From: Chromera velia
Lineage: Eukaryota; Sar; Chromeraceae
Direction: 5' to 3'
Length of the DNA: 64,000 nt
Assembly (NCBI GenBank): GCA_018398765.1
Contig: JAHBMJ010005301.1
Span: 1 to 64,000, forward strand
This document shows, piece after piece, positions 11,127 to 22,589 of this stretch. How positions within the stretch are numbered: the stretch's first letter is position 1; each line of letters begins with the position of its first letter. A program made the translations under genes and the position numbers. The notes below the pieces were generated by a model. The model did not search any database, was not told the DNA's origin, and saw only the letters and a list, made by a program, of their open reading frames with translations.

Positions 11127-14100
11127 TGGTCCGCCTGCCCCGAACGCAGAGAACTGAGAGCCGCCAGAAAAAACTTGTTGCAGGCTGAGGAGTGGGGTGA
11201 TGGGTAAGGGGAGAGAGAAGCGTCTCCCAAACGCAGAGGACCAAAGGCCGGCACCAGAAAAAACCCGTTGCAGGCTGAGGAGTGGGGTGATGGGTGGGGG
11301 GAAAGAGAAGCATCTCCCTAACGTAGAAGACCAAAAGCCACCAGAAAAAAGTCGTTGCAGGCTGAGGAGTAGGTTGATGGGTGGAGGGAAAGAAAAGCAT
11401 CTTCCGAATGCAGAGAACCGAAAGTTGTCAGAAAAAAACTGTTGCAGGCTGGGGAGTGGGGTGATGAGTGGGGGGAAAGAGAAGCGTCTCCCAAACGCAG
11501 AGGACCGAAAGCCACCTGAAAAAACTCGTTGCAGGCTGAGGAGCTAGTGGGATGATGGGTGGGGGGAGAGAGAAGCGTCTCTCGAACGCAGAAAACTAAA
11601 AGCCACCAGAAAAAACTCGTTGCAGGCTGGGGATTGGGATGATGGGTAGGGGGAGAGAGAAGCGTCTCCCAAACGCAGGGAACCTTGGCAAAAGCCACTA
11701 GAAAAAACTCGTTGCAGGCTGGGAAGTGGGGTGATGGGTGCAGGGAGAGAGAAGCGTCTTCCGAAAACAAAGGACCGAAAGTTGCCTGGAAAAACCCGTT
11801 GCAGGCTGGGAAGTGGGGTGATGGATCGGGGGAAAGAGAAGCGTCTCCCTAACGCAGAGGACCGAAAGCTGCCAAACAAAACTAGTTGCAGGTAGAGCCG
11901 TGAGGTGTTGAGTGGGATGAGAGGGAGGCATCTCCCAAAAACAAAGGACCAAAAGCCGCCAAAAAAAAAAAACTCGTTGCAGGCTGGGGAATGGGGTGAT
12001 GGGTGGGGGAAAAGAGAAGCGTCTCCCAAACGTAGAGAACCGAAAGCCGCCAGAAAAAACTTGGTGTAGGCTGGGGAGTGAGGTGATAGGTGGGGGGAAA
12101 GAAAAGCATCTCCCTAATGCAGAGGACCGAAAGCTGCCAGAAAAAACTCGTTGCAGGCTGGGGAGTGGGGTGATGGATGGGGGGAAAGAGAAACGTCTCC
12201 CGAACGCAGAGAACCGAAAGCCGCCAGAAAAAACTTGTTGCAGGCTGGGGAGTGGGGTGATGGGTGGGGGGAGAGAGAAGCGTCTCCCAAATGCAGGGAA
12301 CCTTGGCAAAAGCCACTAGAAAAAATTCGTTGCAGGCTGGGAAGTGGGGTGATGGGTGGGGGGAAAGAGAAGCATCTCCCGAACGCAGAGGACCGAAAGC
12401 CACCAGAAAAAACCCATTGCAGGCTGGGGAGTGGGGTGATGGATGGGGGAAAAGAGAAGTGTCTCCCAAACGCACAGAACCGAAAGCCACCAGAAAAAAC
12501 CCGTTGCAGGCTGGGGCTAAGGCTGGGGAGTGGGGTGATCGGTGGGGGGAAAGAGAAGCGTCTCCCTAACGCAGAGAACCAAAAGCCGCCAGAAAAAACT
12601 TGTTGCAGGCTGGGGAGTGGGGTGATGGGTGGGGGGAGAGAGAAGCGTCTCCCAAAGGCAGAGAACCTTGGCAAAAGCCACTAGAAAAAACTCGTTGCAG
12701 GCTGAGGAGTGGGGTGATGGGTGGAGGGAGAGAGAAGCGTCTTCCGAAAACAAAGGACCGAAAGTTGCCTGAAAAAACCTGTTGCAGGCTGGGAAGTGGG
12801 ATGATGGGTGGGGGGAAAGAGAAGCGTCTCCCTAACGCAGAGGACTGAAAGCCACCAGAAAAAACCCGTTGCAGGCTGAGGAGTGGGGTGATGGGTGGGG
12901 GGAGAAAGAAGCGTCTCCCGAATGCAGAGGACCAAAAGTCACTAGAAAAAACTCGTTGCAGGCTGAGGAGCTGGTGGGGTGATGGGTGGGGGGAGAGAGA
13001 AGCGTTTCGCGAACGCATGCAGAGAACCGAAAGCCGCCAGAAAAAACTCGTCACAAGTTGGGGGTTAGGGTGATGGGTGGGGGGAAAGAGGAGCGTCTCT
13101 CAAAAACAAAGGACCGAAAGCCGCCAGGAAAAACTCGTTGCAGGTAGAGCCGTGGGGTGTTGAGTGAGGTAAGAGGGAGCCGTCTCCCGAAAAGGAAGGA
13201 CCGAAAGCCGCCCAAAAAGACTTGCCGCAGGCTGGGAAGTGGGGTGATAGGTGGGGGGAGAGAGAAGCGTCTCCCAAACGCAGAGAACCGAAATGCACCA
13301 GAAAAAACCCGTTGTAGGCTGGGAAGTGGGGTGATGGGTGGGAGGAAAGAGAAGCGTCTCCCGAATGCAGAGGACCAAAAACCACCAGAAAAAACTCGTT
13401 GCAGGCTGAGGAGCTGGTGGGGTGATGGGTGGGGGGAGAGAGAAGCGTCTCCCCAAAACAAAGGACCAAAAGTCGCCAGAAAAAACCCGTTGCAGGCTGG
13501 GAAGTGGGGTGATGGGTAGGGGGAAAGAGAAGCGTCTCCCTAACGCAGAGGACCGAAAGCCGCCAGAAAAAACTCGTTGCAGGCTAAGGAGCTAGTGGAG
13601 TGATGGGTGGGGGGAAAGAGAAGTGTCTTCCGAACGCAGAGGACCGAAAGCCGCCGAAAGCCGCCAGAAAAAACTGGTTGCAGGCTGGGGAGTGGGGTGA
13701 TGGGTGGGGGGAAAGAGAAACGTCTCCCGAACGCAGAGAACCGAAAGCCGCCAGAAAAAACCTGTTGCATGCAGCCTGAGAAGTGGGGTGATGGGTGCAC
13801 TGGGGGAAAAGAGAAACGTCTCCCTAACGCAGAGGACCGAGAGCCCCCAGAAAAAACCCGTTGCAGGCTGAGGAGTGGGGTGATGGGTGGGGGGAAAGAG
13901 AAGCGTCTCCCTAACGCAGAGGACCGAAAGCCGCCAGAAAAAACTCGTTGCAGGCTAAGGAGCTAGTGGGGTGATGGGGAGGGGGGGAGAGAGAAGTGTC
14001 TCCCGAACGCAGAGGACTGAAAGCCGCCGAAAGCCGCCAGAAAAAACTCGTTACAGGCTGGGGATTGGAGTGATGGGTGGAGGGAAAGAGAAACGTCTCC

Positions 14101-14830
14101 CGAACGCAGAGAACCGAAAGCCACCAGAAAAAACCCGTTGCATGCAGGCTGGGAAATGGGGTGATGGGTGCACTGAGGGAAAAGAGAAACGTCTCCCTAA
14201 CGCAGAGGACCGAGAGCCGCCAGAGAAAACCCGTTGCAGGCTGAGGAGTGGGGTGATTGGTGGGGGAAACTTTCAAAGAAAAGCGTCTCCCGAATGCAGA
14301 GGACCGAGAGCCCCCCAACAAAACCCGTTGCAGGCTGAGGAGCTAGTGGGGTGATGGGTGGGGGAAAATCAAAACGTCTCCCTAATGCAGAGGACCGAAA
14401 GCCACCAGAAAACACTCGTTGCAGGCTGAAGAGTGGGGTAATGGGTGGAGGGAAAGAGAAGCGTCTCCCGAACGCAAAGAACCAAAAGCCGCCAGAAAAA
14501 ACCCGTTGCATGCAGGCTGGGAAGTGGGGTGATGGGTGCACTGGGGGAAAAGAGAAACATCTCTCTAACGCAAAGGACTGAAAACCGCCAGAAAAAACTC
14601 GTTGCAGGCTGAGGAGTGGGGTGATGGGTGGGGGGAGAGAGAAGCGTCTCCCGAATGCAGAGAGACAAAAGCCGCCAGAGAAAACCCGTTGCAGGCTGAG
14701 GAGTAGGGTGATGGGTGGGGGGGGTGAGAAGTGTCTCCCGAACGCAGAGGACCAAGACTCGCCAGAAAAAACTTGTTGCAGGCTGAGGGGTAGGTTGTTG
14801 GATGGGGGGGAGGGAGCAGAAGGGAGCTGT
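11127..14830 (+). repeat. 87-bp G-rich minisatellite, block b (about 42 units)
   Basis: Tandem units are spaced 87 bp apart; for example the CGTCTCCC-like landmark sits at 11221, 11311 and 11398. Each unit holds a G-rich core, GGGGAGTGGGGTGATGGG followed by TGGGGGG, which fits the four-G-run G-quadruplex pattern on the plus strand. Some units carry insertions of 3-13 bp. Because 87 is 29 codons, units stay open in several frames on both strands, producing 29-residue peptide repeats. Frames break irregularly and no start, splice or domain supports a protein. Confidence 0.95.
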
Positions 14831-14839
14831 CCAAAAGTA

Positions 14840-15205
14840 GTTACTGGCTGTGCCCTCTCTAGTTGCTTGACTGGGGTAACTAGTGCTTGCTAAGTTGGGA
14901 TGAGTTGCACCGCCGGCGGCGTAGGCAGTGCCGGTAGGTGCATTATGTTGCTGTTGGAGGCCTTGCTGCTAAAGAGCTGTTGCTGCTGTGGGGCAGTGTC
15001 GTTAGAAGGTGGCATGCTTCTTCAGGATTGAGGTGATTTAATACTAGTATATATTGGTATGCAATGCACGAAGGAAAGGCAGAAAAAGGTTGGACAACAA
15101 GACGAAAAGTCGGATGAAAAGAGCACAAGGAGTCAAAACGAGAGGAACACACAATGCTAGTTGTGGTGATCTTCAACAAAAATCCAGCACCGCTCCAGAG
15201 GTGGT
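14840..15205 (+). repeat. duplicated 0.37 kb spacer segment, copy 2
   Basis: Second copy of the 10760-11125 segment, in the same orientation. It separates minisatellite blocks b and c. Confidence 0.85.
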
Positions 15206-15209
15206 CCGC

Positions 15210-15505
15210 CTGCCCCGAACGCAGAGAACCGAAAGCCGCCAAAAAAAAAACTCGTTGCAGGCTGAGGAGTGGGGTGATAGATAGGGAGAGAGAGAAGCAT
15301 CTCCCGAACGCAGAGGACCGAAAGCCACCAGAAAAAACCCGTTGCAGGCTGGGGAGTGGGGTGATGGGTGAGGGGAAAGAGAAGCGTCTCCCTAATGCAG
15401 AGGACCAAGAGCCACCAGAAAAAACTCGTTGCAGGCTGAGGAGTGGGGTGATGGGTGGGAGGAAAGAGAAGCGTCTCCCAAACGCAGAGGACCGAAAGCC
15501 GCCAG
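15210..15505 (+). repeat. 87-bp G-rich minisatellite, block c
   Basis: About three and a half units of the same repeat. The last unit is cut off mid-unit after GCCGCCAG, exactly where the second copy of the 0.7 kb duplicated segment begins. Confidence 0.9.
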
Positions 15506-16258
15506 AATTTTTCTAACTTGGAGGTCAGGACCTACACCAACCTCCGTCTCCTTCGCCTGCATCAGAGGCACGCTGGGGTTCCAATGTCTAGAACCAGAAT
15601 CATAGGGGCATATAATCCTATATGGACTGCCCTTACCCCCCCTGTCTGGAGCCAGCCCCGTAGTGCTAAAAGACGGGGGGAGGTAGGCTAAGTTTTTTTG
15701 GCCGTAGTGCTAGCCAGGGGGGGGGGGCGGCTGTGCTGGCCCAAGGGCTTCACGGGGGGGGGAGGAGGGGGGGCGGCCCAGCCGCGAGCATCGCGGTGCC
15801 ACACAGTATATTGGGACCCGCAGATGCAAACACTAGCTCAAGTCTCCACATAAAAAAAAGTTGCAGTCGAAATGAAACCACACTCAAGTTAAGGATCAGC
15901 TGGAAGAGAAATCTCCTGGCATATCATTTCCATCCAGCCAGTTGAGGCTTGCACATACCACTGTAAAGTGTGTTTCTTGTTCTTTGTAAAGACTTAGGCA
16001 CTAAGACTTTGTAAGGCTGCAAGCATGTCTGTCTGAACACTTCTACATTTCTGCGAAAAAAAATCAAGGGGCGTTGGTTTAAATTGGAAAAGAACTGAAG
16101 AGTTTCGTCTGCACATCTTTTTGCCAGCATATCTAGCAAGCAGCAGCCACTCAAAAAGGACGTGGCGGTGTACTTCTAAGGTGCAAACGAGAAAAAAAAG
16201 AAATGAACTGAAAAGAAAATGATATAATTGGGATGCGGACAGTGATTGTTTTTTAAAT
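15506..16258 (+). repeat. duplicated 0.7 kb segment, copy 2
   Basis: Direct copy of 7853-8560. The main difference is an extra GC-rich insertion around 15719-15770, between two poly-G runs. Similarity ends at about 16258, after GACAGTGATTGTTTTTT. Confidence 0.85.
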
Positions 16259-16347
16259 ATTGATTGAAGATTAGGATTAGTATCGATTGATTGATCTAGT
16301 CACCATGATGGATCGATAACAGAGTGGTAGACTATTAATTTTGTGGG

Positions 16348-16391
16348 TAAGGGGGTAGGATATTTAGCATGGACTATAGCGCTATCCTACC
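16348..16391. repeat. 12-bp perfect inverted repeat (hairpin)
   Basis: GGGGGTAGGATA is matched about 20 bases later by its exact complement TATCCTACCCCC. A further GGAGGTAGGATAAT follows. No gene lies next to it; it could be a MITE end or a cruciform. Confidence 0.6.
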
Positions 16392-16399
16392 CCCCCCCG

Positions 16400-17010
16400 G
16401 AGGTAGGATAATTCAATTGATGTTCTCCATAGTGCTAGACTACCCCCCTCCCCTGAATGGTTTCGATTGCCTTAATGCTTGACCCGCCCCACCCCCCCTA
16501 TATATACACCCCTATCCAGAATTCATGCGATTGAGTCACTCGGCCTGTGCGAGTTTGAAGATGGCTATGCCTTTGATACAGATGCTGAGGGAGAGCTGCT
16601 TAAGCAGCATCTGGATGCTTTCAGCCTCCGCTCTATTTGAGAAGGGCCCCAGTTCTGGCCTACAATTTCTGGGGGGGGGGAGTGGGGATTGGAAGAGGGG
16701 GGAGGAAGAGGGGGATGCAGTTAATTCAAGACTCTTGTAAAGGCTTCTTCTCATGCATTCACTCATTCTACAGCCCTCTGCAGATGTTTTAAAACTCAAA
16801 AAATGTTATAAATATTTTCTAAAACGTTAAACCCTGCCTATAAATACTGCGTAATAATTGTTAGATAGCCTATAACGCTTAGAGAATGATAATATTAATT
16901 AATATTTATTGATAATACTATTAGAATAATACATTGTACTATTACTTTTAGGAAAAAGGGTCTTAGTATATTGGAATTCCAATGTAGTACAGTGTACTAT
17001 GGCAACTATG
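16400..17010. other. no recognisable gene
   Basis: Contains poly-C and poly-G runs and an AT-rich block (16800-16990). The block holds short palindromic pieces related to GTACTAT/ATAGTAC, similar to ones at 7718-7760. Nothing coding is supported. Confidence 0.4.
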
Positions 17011-17011
17011 G

Positions 17012-17491
17012 GTGCCGGGGGGGGTACGGGGGGGAGGGGGTAGAAAGAGTAGGGGCAAGAAAGGGAAGAAAGGGGGGGGTGCAACTTCTCCTGTTCGTTC
17101 CTTCTCCCTGGTTTCGTCTCGTCGTTTTGTGATCCCTGCAGCCCTCCCACAATGGACACAAGGACTCGGGGACCTCGTCAGCGATTCTGACTCCAATTTC
17201 GGGGGATCAATCCTCGACGAGGGGCCTGTAGCCCTTCCGGGGTCTCTTTTTCCTGCCCCCTCGCAGGCTCTCTCCCTCTTCCCCTCTTCATCTCTTGGAG
17301 GCAAGAGGCAGAGGAAAGGAAGAGGCTTCGGATGGGACACCCCCCCCAATAAGAGGCACTCAACAGCGGAGAAGATGGAGGAAGAGAAGGAAGAAGGAGG
17401 GGTCATTGAGAAGGAGTATGTCTACAGTGTCAAGGAGGAGGAGATGGTCCCTGCCAGCACTAAGAGGACTCCGGAAGAGCAAAAGAAGTAG
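17012..17491 (+). CDS. LINE ORF1-like low-complexity protein
   Basis: A 159-aa open frame: Gly/Lys-rich start, a Ser/Pro-rich middle and a Lys/Glu-rich end. It lies upstream of the endonuclease, where LINE ORF1 sits. No zinc knuckle or RRM is visible, so assignment rests on position only. A frame overlapping its 3' end (17295-17648) is basic and may be a shadow. Confidence 0.4.
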   Translation: MPGGVRGGGGRKSRGKKGKKGGGATSPVRSFSLVSSRRFVIPAALPQWTQGLGDLVSDSDSNFGGSILDEGPVALPGSLFPAPSQALSLFPSSSLGGKRQRKGRGFGWDTPPNKRHSTAEKMEEEKEEGGVIEKEYVYSVKEEEMVPASTKRTPEEQKK

Positions 17492-18703
17492 GAGGAAGAA
17501 AGAAGGAGAGAAAGAGATGACTTTCTTGAGGAGCAGGGGGAGGTCTGGCCAGGAGACGGACCTGCCGCCTCCTCTTCCTCCTCGTCCGCTGTCTCAGGCC
17601 AGGGAGATGGTAAAGGGTCGGGAAAAGGGGGTAGGGGGGGGGAATTAAAGGAAATCAGTGCCTAGATTTATTTTTTGTTCCTCCATATTCCCCTCCCCTG
17701 CTGCTTTCTGCTTCTTCTTTCCGCTCTACCGATTCTTTTCCCCCCCTCTTTTCTTATTATGATGTCGCTAAGAAAGCCTCGTTGACTGAAGGATTAAAAA
17801 AATGAAAGGAAAGGTCAGACAGGCAGAAAGGGGTTAGACAGGCAGAAAGGTTAGACAGCAGGCATCAGACAGACAGACATACAGATAGGCATTAGTAGAC
17901 TTCTCCCCTCTCCCTCTTGTGCTGATCCCCCTGCTGTGAAGGACGGATTCCTTTCTTGTGATGAGATGGAGGCTCTCATACAGGTCACTATGCATGAGCA
18001 ACCCTTCACCCCAGTAAAGAAGGGGGGTAAGAAGTTAAGGAATGAAAGGAACCCTTTGTCCTCTCTTTCTCCTCAGTTTGAGAAGAAAGAGCCCTTTCTT
18101 TTATACTTTGCTTCTCTTGCACTTGATGATGACTGCATTTTATGTCCCTCTTCTTTTTGTAGGCAGGAGAGTGCAGGAGAGAGCCACGACCAGAAGAACA
18201 GGGGACAGAGAAGAATGAATGACAGAAAGAAGGGGACAAACATCGAACCTTCCGATCCACAGCACTTTATTTCATCTTCGTCTTCTCCCCCACCTCCCCC
18301 TCCTTCTCCTGTCTCTACTGCTTTTTTCTTCTCTTCCCCTTCCCCTGGTCCTGGTGTGGGTAAGAACAAGGGTGAGAACGAATAAGGAGGGGAAGGAGGG
18401 GAGAGACCATTTCACTGGGGGGATCCTTCCTCTTCTTTCTCTCTTTCTTCTTCTCTTTCCCCTTCTACTGTTTCTTTTTGTCCGTTGGTAGAAGAGTAAG
18501 CCCCCCGCCTCCCCACCTTGTTGCTTTACGTCGAAGAGGGGAGGCACCTTACACACTCGACAGAACGCCCAAAAGGAAATAAAAGAAAGAGGAGAAGGAA
18601 GAAGCAAAGACCCCCCTGCACGGTGTGTGGGGAGATTTTGGGAAAGAGGGGCTGCAAACTTTTCCTTTGACAATGTGAAACTTATAGCAGTGGGGGGGGG
18701 GAA

Positions 18704-20290
18704 GTGAATGGGTTGATAGAGAGCATTGCATCGGTTAGGGGAAGGAAAAGACAAAGGGAGTATGAGGTAAGGAAGAAGGGTAAAGAGGGGACAGTCTGGG
18801 TTCTGAAGGGCTCGGTCCCTAAAGAGCTCATCACCAAATTTTGGAATAGAAGGAGAGGAGAGAGTAGGGAGACACCAGAGGCAGAGAATAGAAAGATAAG
18901 AAAAGTGGAAGGCACAAGGTATAGGGGGCCAGACAGACAGTACAGAGTCAGAAGAAAAGGGTGGGGTAGGCCTCGTTGGGTTCCTGCAGGGGAGGTATCT
19001 AGAGAATTGATAGAGAATTTTTGGGAAAAGAAACGAGCAGGCCAAGCGGTATCCCCCACCTCTCCAGAGACACCCCCTCTTTCAGCTTCTTCCTCTGATT
19101 TCTTGTTTCACATCTCTACCTCAAAGTGTACTTCCGACTCTCTCTCTCCTTATCCTTCTTCACCTTCTTCACCTTCTTCTTCTTCTCCTTCTTCTTCTTC
19201 CCCTTCTTCTTCTTCTCTTCCTGGTTATTCTCGTTCTTCTCTCTCCTGTCCGTCCGCAACCTCTTCAATTCCTCCTTGGGTGTTTGAAACACCCCCTCCT
19301 TCCCTTTCTTCCCCGTCTGCACCTTTCGAGGTAGTCGGACAAACAGAGAGACAACTGGTCATCGCGACGTTGAATGTAGGCAGCTTGAGATCTAAAATTT
19401 CCAATGGGTCTCTTGATAGATGGCTGCAGGGGGTGAACATCGCCGTACTCATAGAGATACGGTTTCCCTCTGCGAAAGTAAGTGCGGGAGAGCATTCTGG
19501 CTGGAATTATTCGCATAGGGAGTGGCATAGAAGGAAGCTGGGGGTGCACGGAAAGGCAGAGAACAAGGAACAAAATATAGGTGGGGTCTGCATTCTTGTT
19601 AAAAAAAGCTTGCAAGCCCACCTGAAACCTCAATGGGAACTGTGTGGGCCGAACACTGTCAGACTGCAGGTACAAGAGTGTATGCAAGAAGGGGGGAAGA
19701 CATGGAAGGTAGGGGATGGGGGTTCTCTTTTTATTTTTGGTGTATACTTTCTGCAGAGAGGCGCTGTTAGGGGTTTGAGGGATGGGATCTCAAAGGAACA
19801 GGAAAGGGAATTTCTGTTGGACACGGTGTGTAATGTCCCTCTATTAGCCAAGCGACTGGTCCTGAGGGATTGCAATTTATACATCGGAGCAGAATTCCTA
19901 AAAGAGGTCACGTGGGAGAGAGAGATAACTTCAAAAGAGACAGAGCACAGAGAGAATATGGGAAGGGGGGGAGCGGAAGAAGGAAATAGGATGGTTCAGG
20001 GGATGTTTAGGGAGTCGGAATGCGGAGTATAAATAGACGCTGAAGGTCGCACTTTGCTGCGGTTGTATAAGGCCTCAAACTTGGTGCCGCTCAACGGTAT
20101 GAAACTAAAGGATCAAGAAAAGAAAGTTGACATTGACTGTTTGGGGGGGTGTATATTTTTCAGAAAAGGCAGGCCATGCTCTGTAATTGACTTCATTTTA
20201 ATTAACCCTGTACTTTTGTCTTCTTGAAGTTCTTTCAGAATTAAAATATTTGCTGATGCTGCCCCAGAACACTGCTTAGTTTCATGTGGC
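18704..20290 (+). pseudogene. LINE apurinic-like endonuclease domain
   Basis: After a Ser-rich linker, the endonuclease/exonuclease/phosphatase fold begins at about 19357 with ATLNVGSLRSK. Next come IEIRF (catalytic Glu region), GGVCILVKK, IFGVYFL and RDCNLYIGAE (the GDFN-like strand, here with RDC replacing GD). The domain continues past a TAA stop (20030) through SVIDFIL to PEHCLVSCGL, the position of the usual SDH motif, where the catalytic His remains but Ser-Asp does not. Its role would be nicking target DNA to prime reverse transcription. The stops and altered motifs mean it is inactive. Confidence 0.85.
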
Positions 20291-21025
20291 CTCACTCTGG
20301 TTGATGTGGAGTCGTTTCCCCTCCCTGCCTCCCTTCCGTATCCCTCACTGATCCCTGCCCCTCTTTTCAAGAAGCCATGCAGAGTCTCACCGGTAAAGGA
20401 TGAGGAGCTTACAGAGATGGCGACTTCTGTGCAACAGCTTGCGGAGGCATGTTGGCCAGGTTTCTGGGAGGCAGACCTGACGGCAGCTGAGATTAAACAC
20501 AATGGATTGCCCCTTTTATCTATTTCCCCCCCCCCTTCCCCCCCCTGTGACCCAATCCCCCCTACGTCCATCCTTGTTTCCCTACCTGAGAGGATCAAAG
20601 ACCTAGCAGGCAGATGGGAAGAGAAACTAGCAGAACCGGAGGGAAGGAAGCAGAGGGGTAAGAAGAAACACGATAAAAGGAAGGATGGACAGACAGCCGC
20701 CCCCTGGTAGGACAGTGAGTGTAAAGAAATGAATAAACGGGTAAGGAGAGCAGAGAAAGGGCTAAAAACACAAGTTGTAGGCAGGAAGAGTAACGACAGC
20801 TCTAGAGAGTATAGAAAGAAACAGAAAGACAAGCTTATGAGAGAGAGTGGAAGGTTGATTGCAAGAAAGAAGGCAGCGTATGCGCGTGTGTAGGCAGAGC
20901 GCCTTGCCTTGGAGGCGGCCAAAGACCCCTCAGCGGTATGGAAATGAAAGAGGGCATAATAGAACGGAGGGGATAGAGCGGGGAGCCGACCTTCCGCAGA
21001 TACTTTTTCAAACTTCTGGGCGTCT

Positions 21026-22390
21026 GTGTTTGAAGGAGAAGGACTTCCCGGCTTTTCTCTCCCCTCCAGCCTGCCTCTCCCTCCTTGGTCCCCTTTTTTC
21101 TCTGTCTCTCTGTGCGAGAAAGTCATTAAGGAAATAAACCCTAAGAAGGCAACCAGACTTGAGGATCTCTCTCTTAAGCATGCTGCTCTGTGTTTTAGCT
21201 CATCGCATCTCTCACGTTTTCTTCTTTTTATTTTTTTTAATCTCTTTCACCTCTTCTCTTACTTAGTCTGGCCGCCCACATGGAATTTCCTTCGCATCGT
21301 CCCCGTCCTTAAAGGCCCTGTGTCTCCATTGGTGGATGAATGGAGACCCATCCACATAGTAAGCCTTCTTGCCAAGCTCTTTGCCATGCTTATGGATATG
21401 ACAGACAGATAGGCTTCAGAAAAAGGGTCGGAAGTAGAGAGGCGATTCATGTTTTGTTTGCTTTATCCGAAACTGCAAGAAACAAGAAGAGGCCGTTGTT
21501 TGCTTCCTTTGTGGACTTCAGTAAGGCGTTTGATAGAGTAGACAGGAAAAAACTGATAGAGAGGCTTAAGGAAGAAGGGATAGGGAAGGGGAACATTCGA
21601 ATGATTCATACGATGTATGTCAAAGTAATGAGAAAGATTGAGGGCTCGGACAATATGTTTGAGGAAGGAACAGGAGTTAAGCAAGGGGACCCATTCTCTC
21701 CTCTTCTTTTTTTTCTTTTTACTAGTTCTCTTTATCAATAACATCCATACCTCCATTAGCCTTCAATGCAGGGAGCTCCGGCAAGAGGAACGACCAAACC
21801 TTCCCGAGGAAGTGAACGCCCGATGGAGGGGGGAGTTAGAGGCTTAGCCCAGATCAAGCCTTAAACTCCTCCCCCCCAGACATACCCCCGATAGAAGTGA
21901 GGTTAGGAGATCTACTGCTGGAGAGCATTAGATATGCCGATGACCTTATCATCTTCGGACACTCCTCCCAAGACCTCCAGAAGAGGATTGATCGGCTGGC
22001 TACCTATTGTGACAAGTGAGGGCTGACGGTGAATCTGAAGAAGACAAAGGTGATGAGATTAGCAGGTAGGGGGGGGGTAGATGAAATTCGTTTCAAGGGT
22101 TGGACGGTCGAGTGGGTAGAGAGTTACAGATATCTTAGCTATCAGGTTTTTTCTGATGCAAACCCCCGCAAGTCTGTAACCGCCAGACTTGAAGCCATAA
22201 AAAGGGGAGTTAGAGAGGCTATGGGTCTGTGTGCATCAATAGGTATGCTCTCTCCCCACAGTCGCATATCCCTTTTTAAAGGGATGTGGGAGCCCGCCGC
22301 TACCTATTCCGGATCCCTTGAAGCTCTCCCCATTCAAGAATCTGACATCCAATGCTTAGACTCCCTCCAGCTTCATTTTGTGCATTAATC
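21026..22390 (+). pseudogene. LINE reverse transcriptase domain
   Basis: Motifs in order: IKEINPKKAT, EWRPIHIVSLLAKLFA (the RPI box), a frameshift, then IGFRKRVGSREAI, FVDFSKAFDRVDRKKL (motif A with its Asp), GVKQGDPFSPLLF (motif B), another frameshift, IRYADDLIIF (catalytic YADD at 21933-21944), GLTVNLKKTKV, and ESYRYLSYQVF. A TGA at 22017 interrupts CDK/GLTVN, where related elements usually carry Trp. The domain would copy the element RNA at the nicked target. Two frameshifts and one stop in the core make it a pseudogene. Confidence 0.92.
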
Positions 22391-22589
22391 TCCCCGTCTG
22401 CCCTGGAATTCTTTTATGTTTCCCACCTTTGCAGCCATTGGGTTGAGGCCCATGAGAGAGATTCTCAGTGTTAGAGTGGGGGGGTATTTGAGAAGTCTCT
22501 TTCTTGCTCAATTCGCTTTGCCTCAAGCATTGTGAGCATACTACAGGAGGGGGGAGTTAAGGGCATGGTCGGGGTCTGTAAAGAAGCTT

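Noticed and set aside
10521-15500. Many long open frames on both strands with 29-residue repeats
   Set aside because: They follow from the 87-bp period being 29 codons. They start and stop at random units, lack splice or start context, and exist in several frames at once.
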